From: Actinomycetota bacterium
Lineage (GTDB): Bacteria; Actinomycetota; Thermoleophilia; Solirubrobacterales; 70-9
Assembly (NCBI GenBank): GCA_005884305.1
Contig: VAYL01000194.1
Location: forward strand, 530-7,246
DNA: 6,717 nt
Direction of reading: 5' to 3'
The notes below the pieces were generated by a model. That model was not told the origin of the DNA. It worked only from the letters and a program-made list of their open reading frames with translations, and ran no database searches. Positions 1-6,493 of the stretch are shown here, piece by piece. Position 1 is the first letter of the stretch, and the number at the start of each line of letters is the position of its first letter. A program made the position numbers and the translations under genes.

Positions 1-575
1 GAACAGGCTCAGCACGGTCATCGCTAGGAAGAACGCCAGCGAGGAGAGCTTCTCGATCCCACCTGCGACGCCGCTGAGCAAATCGTGGAAGCTGGCGCTG
101 GCCCCCGAGCTGATGTCGTGGTTGGCCCCCTGGGCTGTGCTGTCGCTGACGCCGAGGTCCTTGAGCCAGCCCTCGATCTTGTCGGCGCCGGCGGTGAGGT
201 GATCGCTGATGCCGGATGCCTCGCTTCCGACCCCGCGAAGGATCAGGTAGGTCGCCAGCCCGCCCGCAGCCACGATCGCAAGCAGGACCAGCAAGGCACC
301 AACGGCCCTGGGAACGCGGTGACGCCTGAGCAACGACACGAGCGGCTCCGTGACCGCCGCGATGACTCCGGCGACGATCACCGGGATGACGATGACCTCC
401 GTGAGCGAGAGGATCCAGATCAGCCCGACGAGGAGCACCACGACGCCGACGAGCAACCACGACGTGAAACCCAGATCGCGAAGCCACTGCGGCGCCGAGA
501 AAACGCCATTTCGATGTACTCGTCCTCGCCGGGCTCGGCGGCGGTACGGCGACGGAAAAGGCGGCCACGAATCAT
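1..575 (-). CDS. AI-2E/PerM family membrane transporter, 5' part, with apparent frameshift
   Basis: The left edge cuts this gene, so only about 190 N-terminal residues are visible. Seen: the frame covering 1 to about 506 is open on the minus strand and encodes PQWLRDLGF, a TM1-TM2 hairpin (LVGLIWILSLTEVIVIPVI, then VAGVIAAVTEPLVSLLRRH), RVPRAVGALLVLLAIVAAGG as TM3, a long soluble helical stretch (SDHLTAGADKIEGWLKDLG region) and the start of another helix (LAFFLAMTVLSLF). This order matches the AI-2E/PerM (UPF0118) family of multi-pass membrane proteins, some of which export small molecules or ions; the substrate here is unknown. That frame has no ATG or GTG before TM1 and meets TGA at 589-591. 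A plausible N-terminus (MIRGRLFRRR...EPGEDEYIEM) starts at ATG 575 in another frame, behind a good Shine-Dalgarno, and hits TGA at 420-422. One extra base in the A run at 500-503 would join the two as ...IEMAFFSAPQWL. It may be a broken gene or a sequencing error. The family call is firm; intactness is open. Confidence 0.8.
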
Positions 576-614
576 CGGCCGAACCCCTTCATGATGAGCA
601 CCTAATCACAAGCC
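576..614. promoter_or_regulatory. Divergent intergenic region, probable back-to-back promoters
   Basis: Only 39 nt separate the divergent starts at 575 (minus) and 615 (plus), so promoter elements for both must lie here or inside the opposite gene. The region is locally AT-richer than its surroundings. TAATCA at 603-608 is a weak -10-like match on the plus strand, about 6 nt before the ATG, which would give a nearly leaderless mRNA. TGATTA on the complement is an equally weak match for the other direction. I see no convincing -35 box and no operator-like palindrome. Promoter presence is inferred from gene layout, not from motifs. Confidence 0.35.
584..589 (-). promoter_or_regulatory. Shine-Dalgarno (AAGGGG) for the transporter start
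   Basis: On the minus strand AAGGGG lies 8 nt upstream of the ATG at 573-575. This is the main support for 575 as the true start of the AI-2E-type gene, although that frame soon closes. It implies the short N-terminal frame is translated and that the disruption lies downstream of it. Confidence 0.55.
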
Positions 615-1370
615 ATGGACAGCTTGACGTACATCGGCCACGGGACAACCCTGCTTCGGCTCGAGGGAGGCTCGATCCTCACCGATCCCATGCTGAGGGG
701 ATGGCTCGGGCCGCTGCGACGGCAGGGGCCGTCGCCGTCGCCCGAGCTGCCGGAAGCCGCTGACGTGGTGATCGTCTCGCACCCGCATCTGGACCACCTC
801 GACGTTCGCTCGCTTCGCCGAGTGCCTCCGAAGACGCCGGTTGTGGTTCCGCGCGGCGCCGCCGGGTGGGTCAGGAAGGCGGGCCTCGATCGGATTCAGG
901 AGATCGGCCCGAGTGAGACCGTCTCGATTGGCGAGATCGAGGTGACCGCGGTGCCGGCCCAGCACGACGGGCGCCGCCACCCGTGGGGTTCCGAGATCGA
1001 ACCGCTCGGCTACGTGATCAGGTCCGGTGGCCGAAACGTCTACTTTGCTGGCGATACGGAGCTGTTTTCCGCGATGTCCGACCTCGGCCCACTCGACGTG
1101 GCGCTGCTTCCGGTCTGGGGCTGGGGCCCCACCGTCGGGCCCGGCCATCTGAATCCCGAGACGGCCGCCCGGGCGCTGGCGCTGCTTCACCCGCGGCTCG
1201 CGGTGCCGATTCACTGGGGGACCTTCTACCCGGTCGGCCTTCGACGGCTCCGGCCGGCGCCGCTCGAGAGGCCCCCGCTTGAGTTCGCCCGCCTGGCGAA
1301 GGAGCTCGCGCCCGAGGTCGAGGTCCGAGTGCTTCAACCGGGTTCTGAGACCTCGCTGGACCGGACATGA
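615..1370 (+). CDS. MBL-fold metallo-hydrolase (UlaG / NAPE-PLD-like)
   Basis: A 251-aa single-domain protein of the metallo-beta-lactamase fold, with no signal peptide or membrane segment, so probably cytoplasmic. Seen: an N-terminal strand YIGHGTTLL with GGSILTDPML, the metal motif SHPHLDHLD (H56, H58, D60, H61), a third-shell AQHDGRRHP (H117), FAGDTE (bridging D147), GPGHLNPETAARAL (H178) and PIHWGTFYP (H200). This complete dinuclear-site set, and the order LTDP / AGDT / HWGT, fit the UlaG- and NAPE-PLD-like branch, which cleaves lactone or phosphodiester bonds, rather than glyoxalase II or true beta-lactamases. The exact substrate cannot be read. The start is fixed: TAA lies in frame at 603-605 and ATG 615 is the first start after it. 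No clear Shine-Dalgarno precedes it. Its TGA overlaps the next gene's ATG (ATGA, 1367-1370), which suggests coupled translation and a shared operon with the membrane phosphodiesterase. Confidence 0.9.
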   Translation: MDSLTYIGHGTTLLRLEGGSILTDPMLRGWLGPLRRQGPSPSPELPEAADVVIVSHPHLDHLDVRSLRRVPPKTPVVVPRGAAGWVRKAGLDRIQEIGPSETVSIGEIEVTAVPAQHDGRRHPWGSEIEPLGYVIRSGGRNVYFAGDTELFSAMSDLGPLDVALLPVWGWGPTVGPGHLNPETAARALALLHPRLAVPIHWGTFYPVGLRRLRPAPLERPPLEFARLAKELAPEVEVRVLQPGSETSLDRT

Positions 1371-3382
1371 GCCGGGGGCGCGGGATCCAGCGGGCGGTCT
1401 GGCTCGCGCTCCGCCTTCTGGCCCTGTGGTTGCTCGTAGGCCTGATCTTCTGGGCCCTCGCTGCGGTGGTCGGCGGAATCGACGTCCCGAGCTTCCGCGC
1501 GGTCCTGCTGACCACGGCGGTGATCGCGATCCTCCACGCGCTCCTGTGGCCGCTGCTGATCCGCCTGCTCCTGCCGCTGACGGTCCTGACCTTCGGGCTC
1601 GGCTCGCTGGTCTTGAACGCAGCGATCATCTCCCTGGCGATCAAGCTGGTCGACGGCACCGCGCCCGGCTTTCTGGCCGCGGTGGTCGTCGCATTCGTCC
1701 TCTCGGCCAGCCTGATGGTCCTCGCGCCCGCGCTCGGACTCGACGACGACGCCCGCCAGCTTCGCCTGGTGCGGCGGCGGGCGCGGCGGATCAGCGACGC
1801 CAACCGCACGGACGTTCCAGGCGTGATCATGTTCGAGATCGACGGCCTGGCCGAGCCGGTGCTCCGGCGGGCGCTCCGCGAGGGGCACGCTCCCACGATG
1901 TCCCGCTGGCTGGACGAGCGCACGCACCGCATCGTGCCCTGGGAGTGCGACCTGTCCTCGCAGACGGGCGCCAGCCAGGCGGGGCTGCTGCTGGGGAGCA
2001 ACCACGACATGCCCGCCTTCCGGTGGTACGAGAAGGAGAGCGGCAAGACGATGGTCTCCAACCACGGCAAGGACGCGGTGGAGCTGGAACGGCGGCATTC
2101 GGACGGCGGCGGCCTGCTGGCAGTGGGCGGCACGAGCCGGGGAAACATGTTCTCGGGCGACGCGCCGCACTGCTCGGCGACGATGAGCGTGCTCCGCGAC
2201 AGCCAGCGCTCGAGCGCGCAGGAGTACTTCGCCTACTTCGCGGACCCCTACGGGTTCACGCGCACGATCGCGCTCTATCTCTGGGACGTCATGCTCGAGC
2301 GGCAGGCCGCCCGGCGACAGAGAAAGCGCGGCGAGGAGCACGTCAACCGCGGCGGCCTCTATCCGTTCATGAGGGGCGCGATCACCGTCGTCATGCGGGA
2401 CCTCAACGTCGCCACGCTCCTCGGCGACATCGTCCAGGGCGTCCCGGTCGTCTATTCGACGTTCGTCGGCTATGACGAGGTCGCTCACCACTCCGGCATC
2501 GAGCAGCCGGACGCCTTCGCGGTCCTCAAGCAGCACGATGCGCAGCTTGCGCGCCTCGAGAGGGCAACCGAACAGGCCCCTCGCCCGTATCACCTCGTCG
2601 TGCTGTCGGACCACGGGCAGACCCAGGGCCGTCCGTTTCGCCAGCGCTACGGCGTCGAGCTGGACGAGCTCGTGCGGGGCGCGCTGGTCGATGGCGAGGT
2701 GTACGCGCCCCCTGCCCCGGACGAGGGGCTGAGCTCACTTGGCGGGATGGTCGCCCGTGCCACGCGGGATCGGGTCGTCGACGGCGATGTGGTGCTCGGG
2801 CCAAACCGGGCGGCAATCGAGGAGTCGGCCAAGGCCGTGGCGTCGGACCACGCCGCTGTGGTCCTGGCGTCCGGCGGCCTGGGGTTGATCTCGCTGCCCG
2901 GGGGCGACCATCGCCTTTCGATCGCCGAGATCGAGTCAGCCCATCCCCGCCTCATAAGCACGCTCGTGAGCCATCCCGGGATCGGGTTCGTGATGGTCCG
3001 GGCCGACGCCGACGGCGCCGTGGTGCTGGGCGCCCGGGGCAGCCGGCGGCTCAGCGATGACCAAGTGACCGGCGAGGACCCCCTCCAGGGATTCGGGCCC
3101 ACCGCGGCCGACCATCTCCGCCGCACCGACGGCTTCCCGCACTGCCCGGACATCCTCGTCAACTGCATGTACGACCCGGACGCCGACGAGGTGGCCCCGT
3201 TCGAGGAATTCATGGGCTCCCACGGCGGGCTCGGCGGCTGGCAGAGCCACCCCTTCGCCCTGGTGCCGGCCGCGTGGAGCGAGCCTCCGGAGCCGATCGT
3301 TGGAGTGCGAGCGATGCACGACACGATCAGGCGCTGGCTGATCGAAACCGGGCTCGAGGTGAAGCCGCACGCGCAGAGCTGA
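1367..3382 (+). CDS. Holin-IV-like membrane domain fused to alkaline-phosphatase-superfamily phosphodiesterase
   Basis: A 671-aa two-domain protein. Residues about 12-124 form four hydrophobic helices (about 14-35, 45-65, 68-92, 102-122). The stretch LWPLLIRLLLPLTVLTFG, followed by LVLNAAI and PGF, is typical of the YvlD / 'Mycobacterial 4-TMS phage holin' family (PF04020-type). A basic linker (LVRRRARR, about 134-141) leads into a catalytic domain of about 520 residues from the alkaline-phosphatase / type I phosphodiesterase superfamily. Its metal-site candidates are D159 (FEIDG), nucleophile T200 (SSQTGASQ), D370 and H374 (YDEVAHHSG), D415 and H416 (LSDHGQTQG) and H619 (GSHGGLGG). The full set is present, so an active two-metal hydrolase of phosphate di- or monoesters is expected; the substrate is unknown. 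'Holin' names the fold only, as nothing here suggests lysis. Charges around the helices predict both termini inside the cell. The start overlaps the upstream stop by ATGA, so translation is likely coupled to the MBL hydrolase. The frame is intact throughout. Confidence 0.88.
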   Translation: MSRGRGIQRAVWLALRLLALWLLVGLIFWALAAVVGGIDVPSFRAVLLTTAVIAILHALLWPLLIRLLLPLTVLTFGLGSLVLNAAIISLAIKLVDGTAPGFLAAVVVAFVLSASLMVLAPALGLDDDARQLRLVRRRARRISDANRTDVPGVIMFEIDGLAEPVLRRALREGHAPTMSRWLDERTHRIVPWECDLSSQTGASQAGLLLGSNHDMPAFRWYEKESGKTMVSNHGKDAVELERRHSDGGGLLAVGGTSRGNMFSGDAPHCSATMSVLRDSQRSSAQEYFAYFADPYGFTRTIALYLWDVMLERQAARRQRKRGEEHVNRGGLYPFMRGAITVVMRDLNVATLLGDIVQGVPVVYSTFVGYDEVAHHSGIEQPDAFAVLKQHDAQLARLERATEQAPRPYHLVVLSDHGQTQGRPFRQRYGVELDELVRGALVDGEVYAPPAPDEGLSSLGGMVARATRDRVVDGDVVLGPNRAAIEESAKAVASDHAAVVLASGGLGLISLPGGDHRLSIAEIESAHPRLISTLVSHPGIGFVMVRADADGAVVLGARGSRRLSDDQVTGEDPLQGFGPTAADHLRRTDGFPHCPDILVNCMYDPDADEVAPFEEFMGSHGGLGGWQSHPFALVPAAWSEPPEPIVGVRAMHDTIRRWLIETGLEVKPHAQS

Positions 3383-3394
3383 GTCCGCGGGGCG

Positions 3395-4123
3395 CTACGA
3401 CGCCGCCGACAGGGCGGTGGCGACCGCGAACCCCAGGGTCGTGACCAGGCCCGCGGTGCGCCCCGCTTCGCGGGTGGCCTCCGGGATCATCGAGTCGATC
3501 AGCATCACGATCAGCGCCCCCGCGGCGAAGCCGTTGATGATGGCTTGGAAATCGCCCGCGGTCACGTCGGCCAGCGCGTAGCCGGCGACGGCGGCGAGCG
3601 TGCAGATCGCCGCCACGGCGAGCCACAATCGCAGGATCGTTCGCCGAGCGGTGCCGGCCTTCTCCATCTGGGTCGCCGAGCCGATCGCCTCGGGCAGATT
3701 GGAGACGAAGATCGCGACCAGGAGCCCGACGCTGATCCCCGCGCCCGCCGCCAGCCCGATGCCCAACGCCATCTGCTCGGGCACGCCGTCCAGGAACGCC
3801 CCGAGCGCGAGCGCAGGGCCAGCGTCGGAGGAGGTCGCGCGCCCCGGGCGACCGCGCCCGGCCGCGAAGCGCCTGGCGATGACGCCATCGAGGAAGAAGT
3901 AGGTCAGCGCCCCGATCGCCAGCCCGATTGCGGTGACGCCAAGACCGCCCGCCTTGGCTCCCTCCAGTGCCAGCTCGAAGCTGATCGCGCTGATCAGGGC
4001 GCCGGCGCCGAACGCCAGAACGAGGCCAACCCACTTGACTGGCCAGCGGCGCGCGAATGCCAGCGCCACGCCGAGTAGGAGCGAGGAGGCCGCGAGAGCT
4101 CCCCAGCCCAGCGCGGCGAGCAT
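3395..4123 (-). CDS. ZIP-family metal transporter (GufA-like)
   Basis: A 242-aa integral membrane protein with about eight hydrophobic helices, matching the ZIP divalent-cation transporter family (zinc, iron or manganese uptake). Seen: an N-terminal helix pair, LAFGAGALISAISFELALEG (helix 2-3, with E50), a short basic loop rich in R/G/S (about 84-100), then ALGAFLDGVPEQMALG (helix 4) and IFVSNLPEAIGSA (helix 5), and IDSMIPEA near 209-216. The PE pairs sit where ZIP proteins bind metal, but the classic HN..PE histidines are D112 and S141. I recall this pattern in actinobacterial ZIP homologues, so it is probably a subgroup trait; the metal is uncertain. ATG 4123 is preferred over the longer reading from 4180, whose extra 19 residues overlap mraY and look non-membrane and arginine-rich. 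The start lies 1 nt after the mraY stop with no obvious Shine-Dalgarno, so it is probably translated by reinitiation at the end of the mur operon. Confidence 0.88.
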   Translation of the reverse strand: MLAALGWGALAASSLLLGVALAFARRWPVKWVGLVLAFGAGALISAISFELALEGAKAGGLGVTAIGLAIGALTYFFLDGVIARRFAAGRGRPGRATSSDAGPALALGAFLDGVPEQMALGIGLAAGAGISVGLLVAIFVSNLPEAIGSATQMEKAGTARRTILRLWLAVAAICTLAAVAGYALADVTAGDFQAIINGFAAGALIVMLIDSMIPEATREAGRTAGLVTTLGFAVATALSAAS

Positions 4124-4124
4124 G

Positions 4125-5132
4125 TCAGCCGATCGAGTGCTGGTACAGCGTGAAGCCGATGCCCGCGCACACCGCCGCAATGATCCAGAAGCGCAGCATG
4201 ATCTTCGTCTCCGACCAAGCGAGCATCTCGAAGTGATGGTGCACCGGAGCCATCAGCAGAACGCGGCGACGGAACATCTTGAAGCTCAGGACCTGGACGG
4301 CCACCGACAGCGCCTCGATCACGAAGATCCCGCCGAGGATGATCAGCAGGAGCTCGGTCTGGGTCATCACGGCTAAGGCGCCGATCGCGGCGCCCATGCC
4401 CAGCGAGCCGGTGTCGCCCATGAAGATGGACGCCGGGAATGAGTTGAACCACAGGAACCCAACCGAGGCGCCGACGAGGCAGGCGGACAGCAGCGCCAGG
4501 CCCTTCTGGCCGCTGATGATCGTGATCGCGGTGTAGGCGAGCAGGACGATCGCGCAGGCCCCCGCGGCGAGGCCATCGAGGCCGTCGGTGAGGTTGACGG
4601 CGTTCGACGCGCCGGCGATCACAAGGAACACCAGGATCACGTAGAGAACCGGCCCGATGTAGACCTGGGCGTCGTAGATCCGCACCTGAAGGCGCGGATC
4701 CAGGCCGACCTGGTCGGTCGCCACCCACCACAGCGCGACCGCGAGCCCGATCTGGACGAGGATCTTGACCCGAGCGGGCAGGCCGAGCGAGCGGCGCTTC
4801 GTGACCTTGATGAAGTCGTCCGCGAAGCCGAGGACGGCGGCGCCGATCGCGACGCCGAACACCGCGAGGCTCTGCGTGTCCCGGGGGCCCAGCACGAGGT
4901 ACGGGACCGCGATTGCGATGAAGATGATCAGGCCGCCCATCGTGGGCGTGCCAGCCTTGACCTGATGCTCCTCCGGGCCCTCCTCGCGGATGTGCTGGCC
5001 GAACTCGCGCTCGCGCAGGAACTCGATGAACTTGGGGCCGAGGAAGATCGTGATGAGCATCGCCGCGATACCGGCGATGAGGATCTGCCCGCGATCGACC
5101 GCGGTCGAGGCGAGGGCGATCATGGGGGTCAT
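4125..5132 (-). CDS. mraY: Phospho-N-acetylmuramoyl-pentapeptide-transferase
   Basis: MraY transfers phospho-MurNAc-pentapeptide from the UDP precursor to undecaprenyl phosphate at the inner face of the membrane, giving lipid I, the first membrane step of peptidoglycan synthesis. The protein is 335 aa, a little shorter than the roughly 360 aa of E. coli MraY, with about ten hydrophobic helices. Diagnostic motifs are all present: KAGTPTMGG (59-67), GFADDFIK (102-109, catalytic D105 and D106), NAVNLTDGLDGLA (177-189), FMGDTGSLG (237-245, D240) and the MAPVHHHFE loop (294-302, H298-H300). The start at 5132 is chosen because it overlaps the murF stop as ATGA and gives a normal N-terminus. A reading from 5276 would add 48 arginine/glycine-rich residues that merely shadow murF. 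ATG 5123 is a possible alternative. Third gene of the visible mur operon and directly ahead of the ZIP gene. Confidence 0.97.
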   Translation of the reverse strand: MTPMIALASTAVDRGQILIAGIAAMLITIFLGPKFIEFLREREFGQHIREEGPEEHQVKAGTPTMGGLIIFIAIAVPYLVLGPRDTQSLAVFGVAIGAAVLGFADDFIKVTKRRSLGLPARVKILVQIGLAVALWWVATDQVGLDPRLQVRIYDAQVYIGPVLYVILVFLVIAGASNAVNLTDGLDGLAAGACAIVLLAYTAITIISGQKGLALLSACLVGASVGFLWFNSFPASIFMGDTGSLGMGAAIGALAVMTQTELLLIILGGIFVIEALSVAVQVLSFKMFRRRVLLMAPVHHHFEMLAWSETKIMLRFWIIAAVCAGIGFTLYQHSIG

Positions 5133-6493
5133 CCGCCGCCCGCCCCGCGGTGCGCGACGAGCTCGTCGGTCACGAGCTCCAGCCCGACCGCACGCGATCC
5201 CTTGATCAGGACCGCGTCGCCCGGCTCGATCATCGCCTCGGCCAGCGGAACGGCCGCCTCCGCGTCCGGCGCCCACGCGTCCGGCACGTACTCGCGCCCG
5301 AGCTCCCCGACGCCGACGATCGGCCCGACGCCAAGCTGGCGGGCCTGGGCCCCAACATCGCGGTGGTACTGCTCGGCGTCACCACCCAGCTCGAGCATCT
5401 CCCCGAGGACCGCGACGTGGCGCCCCTTCGTGTCGAGGGACGCAAGGTGCTCCAGCGCCGCACGCATGGAGATCGGATTCGCGTTGTAGCAGTCGTTCAC
5501 GAGGAGGATCTCGCCCGGCAGCTCGATCAGCTCGCCCCGAAGGCGCGAGAAGGTTATCCCCGAGGCCCGCTGTGACATCTCATCGAGCGGCGCCTCCAGA
5601 GCGGCACCGATCGCGATCGCCGCCAGGGCGTTCCGGAGGTTGTGTGCCTCGCCGAAGGGGAACAGGAAGTTCTCCTCGCCGTCGGGAGTGCCGATCACGG
5701 CCTCGATCGAGCGGCCATCGCTCTCATATCCGCGGCAGAAGACGTCGCCGCCAGGTCCGAAGGTGATCGTGACTACGCTCTCGTGCAGATGCGGCTCGAG
5801 CGCCTCCTCGTCGGCCGGGATGACCGCCCTGCCCCGGTCGCGCAGCCCGGTCAGGATCTCCGCCTTCGCCTCGGCGATCGCCTCCATCGTCCCGAGCAGC
5901 TCCAGGTGGACCGGGCCGATGTTGGTGATCGCCCCCACATCCGGCTCGGCGATCCGGGCGAGCTCGGCGATCTGGCCCCGGTCGCGCATCGCCATCTCCA
6001 GCACCAGGGCCTCGGTCTCGGGCGGGGCTTCGAGGATCGCCAGCGGAAGCCCGATCTCGGTGTTGAAGTTCTCTCGGCTCGCGTGAACGCGCAGTGGCAG
6101 GATCGCGCGGCAAATGTCCTTGACCGAGGTCTTGCCCACGGAGCCGGTGATGCCGATGACGGGGCACGCGAGCTCGCGTCGCCACGCCGTCGCCAGGCTC
6201 TGCAGAGCGGCGAGCGGATCGGTCGCGGTCAGCACCCATCCGCTGGGCTCGGCCTCGCGTACGAGAAGGCGGCCGCGCGCGGGGTCGACGACAACGCCCC
6301 ACGCGCCGGCGGCCAGGGCGTCCGCCGCGAACTCCCGGCCGTCCGCGCGTTCGCCGGGCAGCGCGAAAAACAGATCCCCCTCGCGCACCTCACGAGAGTC
6401 GACCACGGCCCGCTCGGGCCTGCCACCGCCGCCTTCCGCAAGGACGCTCGTGCCCGCCGCCGCCGCGATGCGCTCCGGGGGGAGCTCGATCAT
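5129..6493 (-). CDS. murF: UDP-N-acetylmuramoyl-tripeptide--D-alanyl-D-alanine ligase
   Basis: MurF uses ATP to add D-Ala-D-Ala to UDP-MurNAc-tripeptide in the cytoplasm, completing the pentapeptide used by MraY. The 454-aa length is normal. The N-terminal domain (1 to about 105) has [15 protein letters not shown], the usual UDP-substrate-binding sequence. The central ATPase domain carries the P-loop [10 protein letters not shown] (114-123), [11 protein letters not shown] (141-151), [11 protein letters not shown] (165-175) and TNIGPVHLE (190-198). [10 protein letters not shown] (283-292) leads to the C-terminal ligase domain with NDCYNANP (333-340), LGEMLELG (363-370) and [10 protein letters not shown] (430-439). 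NFNTEIG and the NDCYNANP form separate MurF from MurC, MurD and MurE. The start overlaps the murE stop (ATGA, 6490-6493) and the end overlaps the mraY start (ATGA, 5129-5132), so the three products are likely made by coupled translation. No internal disruption is visible. Confidence 0.97.
   Translation of the reverse strand: MIELPPERIAAAAGTSVLAEGGGGRPERAVVDSREVREGDLFFALPGERADGREFAADALAAGAWGVVVDPARGRLLVREAEPSGWVLTATDPLAALQSLATAWRRELACPVIGITGSVGKTSVKDICRAILPLRVHASRENFNTEIGLPLAILEAPPETEALVLEMAMRDRGQIAELARIAEPDVGAITNIGPVHLELLGTMEAIAEAKAEILTGLRDRGRAVIPADEEALEPHLHESVVTITFGPGGDVFCRGYESDGRSIEAVIGTPDGEENFLFPFGEAHNLRNALAAIAIGAALEAPLDEMSQRASGITFSRLRGELIELPGEILLVNDCYNANPISMRAALEHLASLDTKGRHVAVLGEMLELGGDAEQYHRDVGAQARQLGVGPIVGVGELGREYVPDAWAPDAEAAVPLAEAMIEPGDAVLIKGSRAVGLELVTDELVAHRGAGGG

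Noticed and set aside
85..594. A 169-codon plus-strand frame across the left end
   Set aside because: Its translation is charged low complexity (many D, R, E, Q), while the minus strand of the same region gives clear AI-2E-type membrane helices.
1367..1740. Phage origin suggested by the holin-like domain
   Set aside because: The PF04020-type fold is widespread in bacterial chromosomes, no other phage gene is present, and base composition matches the neighbours.
1279..2475. A 398-codon plus-strand frame overlapping the phosphodiesterase gene
   Set aside because: The translation is Arg/Ala/Gly/Pro-rich low complexity, whereas the overlapping frame carries membrane helices and a full metal site.
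1334..2614. A 426-codon open frame on the minus strand opposite the phosphodiesterase gene, and a 376-codon one at 1018-2148
   Set aside because: Both are rich in Arg, Ala, Glu, Asp and Pro with no recognisable domain, and they mirror the codons of a well-supported gene. Long antisense frames are expected in high-GC DNA.
3395..3412. Possible hairpin terminator (GGCG CTACGA CGCC) at the convergent junction
   Set aside because: The stem is only 4 bp with no following T-run on either strand, as expected by chance in GC-rich DNA.
5133..5276. N-terminal extension of MraY by 48 residues
   Set aside because: The extension is Arg/Gly-rich and is murF read in another frame. The ATGA-overlapping start at 5132 gives a normal MraY N-terminus.
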